A stretch of 54,149 nt of DNA from Akkermansiaceae bacterium. GTDB lineage: Bacteria > Verrucomicrobiota > Verrucomicrobiia > Verrucomicrobiales > Akkermansiaceae. This document shows positions 51,701-54,149 of this stretch, piece by piece (the stretch's first letter is position 1; every line of letters begins with the position of its first letter). The stretch spans positions 1 to 54,149 of the forward strand of contig JAQWZU010000115.1 of the NCBI GenBank assembly GCA_029253285.1, given 5' to 3'. A program made the translations under genes and the position numbers. The notes beneath the pieces were generated by a model. That model did no database searches. It was given only the letters and a program-made list of their open reading frames with translations, and was not told the origin of the DNA.

Positions 51701-54149
51701 TTCCTACGGCGACATTGCAATGCAACGGGGGCAACTGCGAGAGGCTCATGAGATTTACAGCCGGACTGCAAAGAACGAAGCTTATCAGGATTATCCGGTT
51801 CGCCATCGTTCGACCTTGCGTAGAGCTCGTGCCGAGAGGATCGCCAAGAACTTCGACGGCGCCTTGCAAACTCTCAACGGGCTGGAGTTGGAGCGGGTCC
51901 CGGAATTGGCGACTCAGATAAAATACTCCCGGGCCGAAGTGTATTTCGATATGGAAGAGTTTGATGATTCCGCAGATGAAATTGAGACCATACTAACGAT
52001 TGAGCCGAATCATCCTGATGCAAAAATTCTCCTCGGGAAGGTGCAATTGAAGCGGCAGAAATTGATGGAAGCCACCGAGGTTGAGTTGGGCTCGTCGAGC
52101 AGTCAAAAATCCATTGTTCCCGGTGAGAAACTCAAGGTGACTTTGAACGATCCCACGCTGGCAGTCTCTGGAGCGGGCACGGAAATCGAAGTGGTCGTCT
52201 GGGCCACTTCGGGTGATCGGGAGAAATTCTATTTGAGACAATTTGGTGATCAGAAAACCAAGTTCAGAGGCGATCTTCAAACAGCGCTAGGGAAGCCAAT
52301 CGAGGGAGACAAGACTCTGCAGGTGATTGGCGATGACGAAATCTTTTATGCCTACTCGGAGCGGTTCCGGACCCGCATGAATAAGCTGCCTGAGCAAAAA
52401 GGCGGCCCGATCACAGTGGCTTCCGATGCGGTGGTCATGGCTTCAGCAAGGAAACTGCTGAGCGAGGCCGAACAACGTCTTGTTGATATGGAGGCTTTAA
52501 TGGCTGAGTTGGAGAGAAAGAATATCCGCAATGCCGAGCAAGTGGCCAAAGCCAGGATGGCGGCTGAGTCGCTTGATGCCGAGTCTCGGGCAAAAGGGGC
52601 GGGTGAATTCCAGAGTCGGATCGCCCGGATCGTAAAACCGGGGAATGCCATTAACGTGCGCGTGACTGATCCCGACCGAAGCCGAACCGGCGAGGTGGAT
52701 GAATTGACGGTGAGTGTGGCAAGTTCAAGTGGCGACTCGATCTCGCGGGTGATCTTGAAGGAAACCGGGACCCATACCGGTCGGTTTGAAGGAAGGATCC
52801 CAACCACCGGCGCGCAGGCGATGGCCTTCGCGGAGAACTCGGAACCAGGACGCAATCCCAACATGGTAATCAGTCCGAATGCCGATTACCCGGCCTGGCG
52901 TCCGGTGGCGGTCAAAAATGTCACTCCTGAGTTTAAGATCGACCTTAATGACAACGTCGCGCTTGGAGAGATGACGATTACCGCTACGGATGAGAGTGCC
53001 AAGTTGAAGACCTTCGCTCTGCAGACCGGGATGAACGGGGGAGGGATGACCACTATCGGGGTCTTTCCGAATCATTTGGCTGCCATTGAAAACCCTTGGC
53101 ATCCTTCGGTTGTCGTCATGAACGACACGGATCATCATCATACTCGCAATGATCGCTCGGTCTACGATCTCAATGAGTTGACCGAGCACATGGAGTTTGG
53201 CTGGATTACTCAGCAACATCAGGGAGTGGCGACTGGAAACGTCGCGGGTCCCTCGGAGGCGATGTCAGCAGAGATCCCCGGGAAGGTAAAGTGGCTGCGC
53301 CAAGACAGGCATCACAACTCCCATGTAGTCTATCGGTTCCGCGCTTATTTTTACGAACCCACCAATGTGACCCGTCGATTCAAATTGAATCTTGGTCAGT
53401 TTCAGGTTCCCGAGAAGACGCACCCTTCGGTTGCGCATCCACCCCAGTTTCTCCTCGCGGTTGATGGTCGTCCGATTACGAACAAAGAGGCACTGGATCG
53501 ACTGGAAGGCCAGATCAACTTGCGGGCCGGTCTGCATCGTTTTGAAATTTGGGCCACGGGATGGGATTGCACCATCGGCTTTGGTCGTAATGTTAAATTG
53601 CTGGCCAATCTCGAAGCCCCCGAAGGATTTGTTGATTGCCCCGATCAGTTTTTTAATCCGGAATCCTTTCCACCCGGTGTCCTCGATCATCGTAACTCGC
53701 CAGCGAAAATTGTTGCCGGTGAAGATGGAAAAGAATTTAAGGTCAGTTTTGCTCCGAAATCACGGGCCCGTTTGCTGAGATTGGTATTCCTGGAACAAGA
53801 AGGTCCGGTGCCCGTTGTTGATCGTATTGCGCTCAACGGCCCCGAGGGTAAAAAGATATTGCCGGTGGCGGAGGACTTTGCCCAACTTGGGAAGAATGAG
53901 GTTCTGGAGATTTTGACGAGCGATAAGATTTCCGTGCGCTACGTCGATGATCGATTTGTGACCGAGAGCAAGGAAAAGCAGGAGCGTTTTCTGGATGTCG
54001 CATTTACCGATGCGCGGGTTGAGTTTGCTGATATGGAGCCGCGTTGGAGTGAGCGTCATGGTGAAGAGCGGCCTTTTTATGAGAAGCTTCTTCGCTTCTC
54101 CTACGATGAGCCATTGAGTATTGCTGTTCAAGACGCCGATATGGATTCC
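48738..54149 (+). CDS. Giant secreted TPR / coiled-coil / beta-sandwich protein (3' end beyond window)
   Basis: An uninterrupted frame of 1,804 codons with no stop before the window ends. The start is ATG 48738 (GAGTGG about 8 bases upstream) or ATG 48759 (MKRVRFGIQVSLGII), which gives a cleaner signal peptide. Parts in order: helical TPR/HEAT-like repeats to about residue 1110, an Ala/Lys/Glu-rich linker near 700-740, a beta-rich domain near 1120-1210 (REKFYLRQFGDQKTKFRG, TALGKPIEGDKTLQVIGDD), a coiled-coil near 1235-1300 (LLSEAEQRLVDMEALMAELE), a second beta-rich domain near 1300-1360 (VRVTDPDRSRTGEVDELTV, LKETGTHTGRFEGRIPT), and further beta-rich sequence. The last residues (LSIAVQDADMDS) look like the start of another such unit. 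Function unknown; envelope location inferred. Confidence 0.85.
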   Translation, partial: MISDLNSMKRVRFGIQVSLGIIAMAALPDALGQTFAEKRSAMSSGLETQPEAAILDLLKSGISEGKPTQAIAETRRWLRQNIPEDITLLYHAGRAAELSGDARGAAALYQQYLKKADPKAASTGLAIVAAHSLLQDQLNDPGSAYSFNRSTLNRHAVNDNARQLDQWFLAEAMKRKDAEAVARRLHALLKSGISEDLRSTFYDQYFRWLLEQSDVYVEQPGTVVVTDALVTACQQLAAAMNFNEELALQLDWAISVRAYNLAKLSEKNVVPPIAKATALLEKFPRYARWVQTGWAGGGNGQYYRNDPKNYWPHEIEAKMAPVVAAAAKLTPLQLADLMDSWREGYYRDGTVRPTEVKVVRKVYHFARYGDKLTSRNGILIFGKNWDEFTLEEAQQKAAQLAHVDDPQASLIRAIAAGGKEKDLDKMIAALIGPEAWRLGTPELDGRSADQLWHYAGRPGDSAKRDQEIAKSKAVSDKVKAAALTKEAALAQRIGLFRKLWGDYRSGQPKIPGVVGQLRAILTITPEAIPELLRDQSVEAQIFAREALATGLVGPEPIWKELEATNKINVTTYAPGILYLAKRHAGGPISELKRRYPLKCVAHPLEPVLREAVAKGLQNNKLEAWQVIAWVNMQYSEDNAAQIKLARDLIKSPQWKSLPFEVHFSVRQWFGKEVITPAQAALIDAADPAFVSQDLLALKKEPETAEERKKREAAEKADPEAAAAAAAGLEKSGVAVAVPALEATLEKLRKAPVKILVSEEALESLATLSPSVFSDEIVQGLLLQLIDEVKAIPPAARFGSLLFEAMSKNPDPLAIHQATPFFWQHINRHTHNFPKIKALAQSLVEESPSAASALASAGLAAIARHRGHTYFDREVDIPFFKSIRGKAAMKMGLVEIPVPKGDPAYPVYQSQADWITGNEESAWDLLNENWSEFLPIHRELSMPFIKWALQRVIYSRDEARQEELIKALMTWSGEPGSPLSIAEKIEIEISYGDIAMQRGQLREAHEIYSRTAKNEAYQDYPVRHRSTLRRARAERIAKNFDGALQTLNGLELERVPELATQIKYSRAEVYFDMEEFDDSADEIETILTIEPNHPDAKILLGKVQLKRQKLMEATEVELGSSSSQKSIVPGEKLKVTLNDPTLAVSGAGTEIEVVVWATSGDREKFYLRQFGDQKTKFRGDLQTALGKPIEGDKTLQVIGDDEIFYAYSERFRTRMNKLPEQKGGPITVASDAVVMASARKLLSEAEQRLVDMEALMAELERKNIRNAEQVAKARMAAESLDAESRAKGAGEFQSRIARIVKPGNAINVRVTDPDRSRTGEVDELTVSVASSSGDSISRVILKETGTHTGRFEGRIPTTGAQAMAFAENSEPGRNPNMVISPNADYPAWRPVAVKNVTPEFKIDLNDNVALGEMTITATDESAKLKTFALQTGMNGGGMTTIGVFPNHLAAIENPWHPSVVVMNDTDHHHTRNDRSVYDLNELTEHMEFGWITQQHQGVATGNVAGPSEAMSAEIPGKVKWLRQDRHHNSHVVYRFRAYFYEPTNVTRRFKLNLGQFQVPEKTHPSVAHPPQFLLAVDGRPITNKEALDRLEGQINLRAGLHRFEIWATGWDCTIGFGRNVKLLANLEAPEGFVDCPDQFFNPESFPPGVLDHRNSPAKIVAGEDGKEFKVSFAPKSRARLLRLVFLEQEGPVPVVDRIALNGPEGKKILPVAEDFAQLGKNEVLEILTSDKISVRYVDDRFVTESKEKQERFLDVAFTDARVEFADMEPRWSERHGEERPFYEKLLRFSYDEPLSIAVQDADMDS

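Noticed and set aside
1-54149. tRNA, rRNA, CRISPR arrays, insertion sequences and toxin-antitoxin genes
   Set aside because: None was recognised by reading the gaps and frames on both strands. A tRNAscan/Infernal and ISfinder run would be needed to exclude short or diverged ones.

Overview
The window most likely comes from a chromosome of the phylum Verrucomicrobiota (PVC group). This is inferred from the gene content: four secreted sulfatases, a propeller/HEAT/cytochrome c dehydrogenase of the kind found in Planctomycetes and Verrucomicrobia, a CE15 glucuronoyl esterase, a DUF2341/LamG/acetylesterase protein, a Gld-type ABC operon ending in DUF4340, and very large secreted TPR proteins. I saw no rRNA, tRNA, CRISPR array, insertion sequence or replication origin.

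Layout. 1-8 kb: a sulfatase cut by the left edge, a MATE exporter, a YihY-type membrane protein, an EamA transporter and the large c-type dehydrogenase. 8-13.4 kb: a sugar-isomerase-like TIM barrel, a fasciclin protein, a second sulfatase, and a minus-strand module of secreted protein, ECF sigma factor and putative anti-sigma factor. 13.4-15.4 kb: a decayed MscS channel gene, a 3D-domain lipoprotein and endonuclease III. 15.5-21.6 kb: exbB-exbD-exbD followed by two secreted TPR-type proteins, with hairpins between modules. 21.7-25.3 kb: housekeeping genes nadC, birA and rsuA-like, then a convergent DEAD-box helicase. 25.6-30.7 kb: a minus-strand operon of ABC ATPase, permease, GldG-like protein and DUF4340 protein. 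30.8-43.9 kb: a Gfo/Idh oxidoreductase and a polysaccharide-degradation region with a sulfatase-GH43 fusion, a PQQ-type propeller, another sulfatase, a CE15 esterase, a LamG/acetylesterase protein and a Tat-exported phosphoesterase. 43.9-44.6 kb: a gene-poor scar with apparent moxR fragments. 44.6 kb to the right edge: three consecutive secreted TPR proteins, the last at least 1,804 codons and running off the window.

How the genes work together. The 31.7-43.9 kb block has activities that would remove sulfate, acetyl and glucuronoyl-ester substituents and cleave arabinosyl or xylosyl linkages, so it looks like a locus for decorated plant or algal polysaccharide; the substrate is inferred. The ExbB/ExbD/TPR block and the three-gene TPR block look like cell-envelope machinery whose function cannot be named from sequence. 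The latter two TPR proteins share a beta-rich domain that looks duplicated.

Less obvious content includes gene remnants in the gaps: an MscS tail with two in-frame stops, a 38-codon Tat-signal stub overlapping the end of the CE15 gene, a possible DUF1553 tail, and moxR N-terminal fragments. Together they suggest recurrent deletion in the accessory parts of this window.
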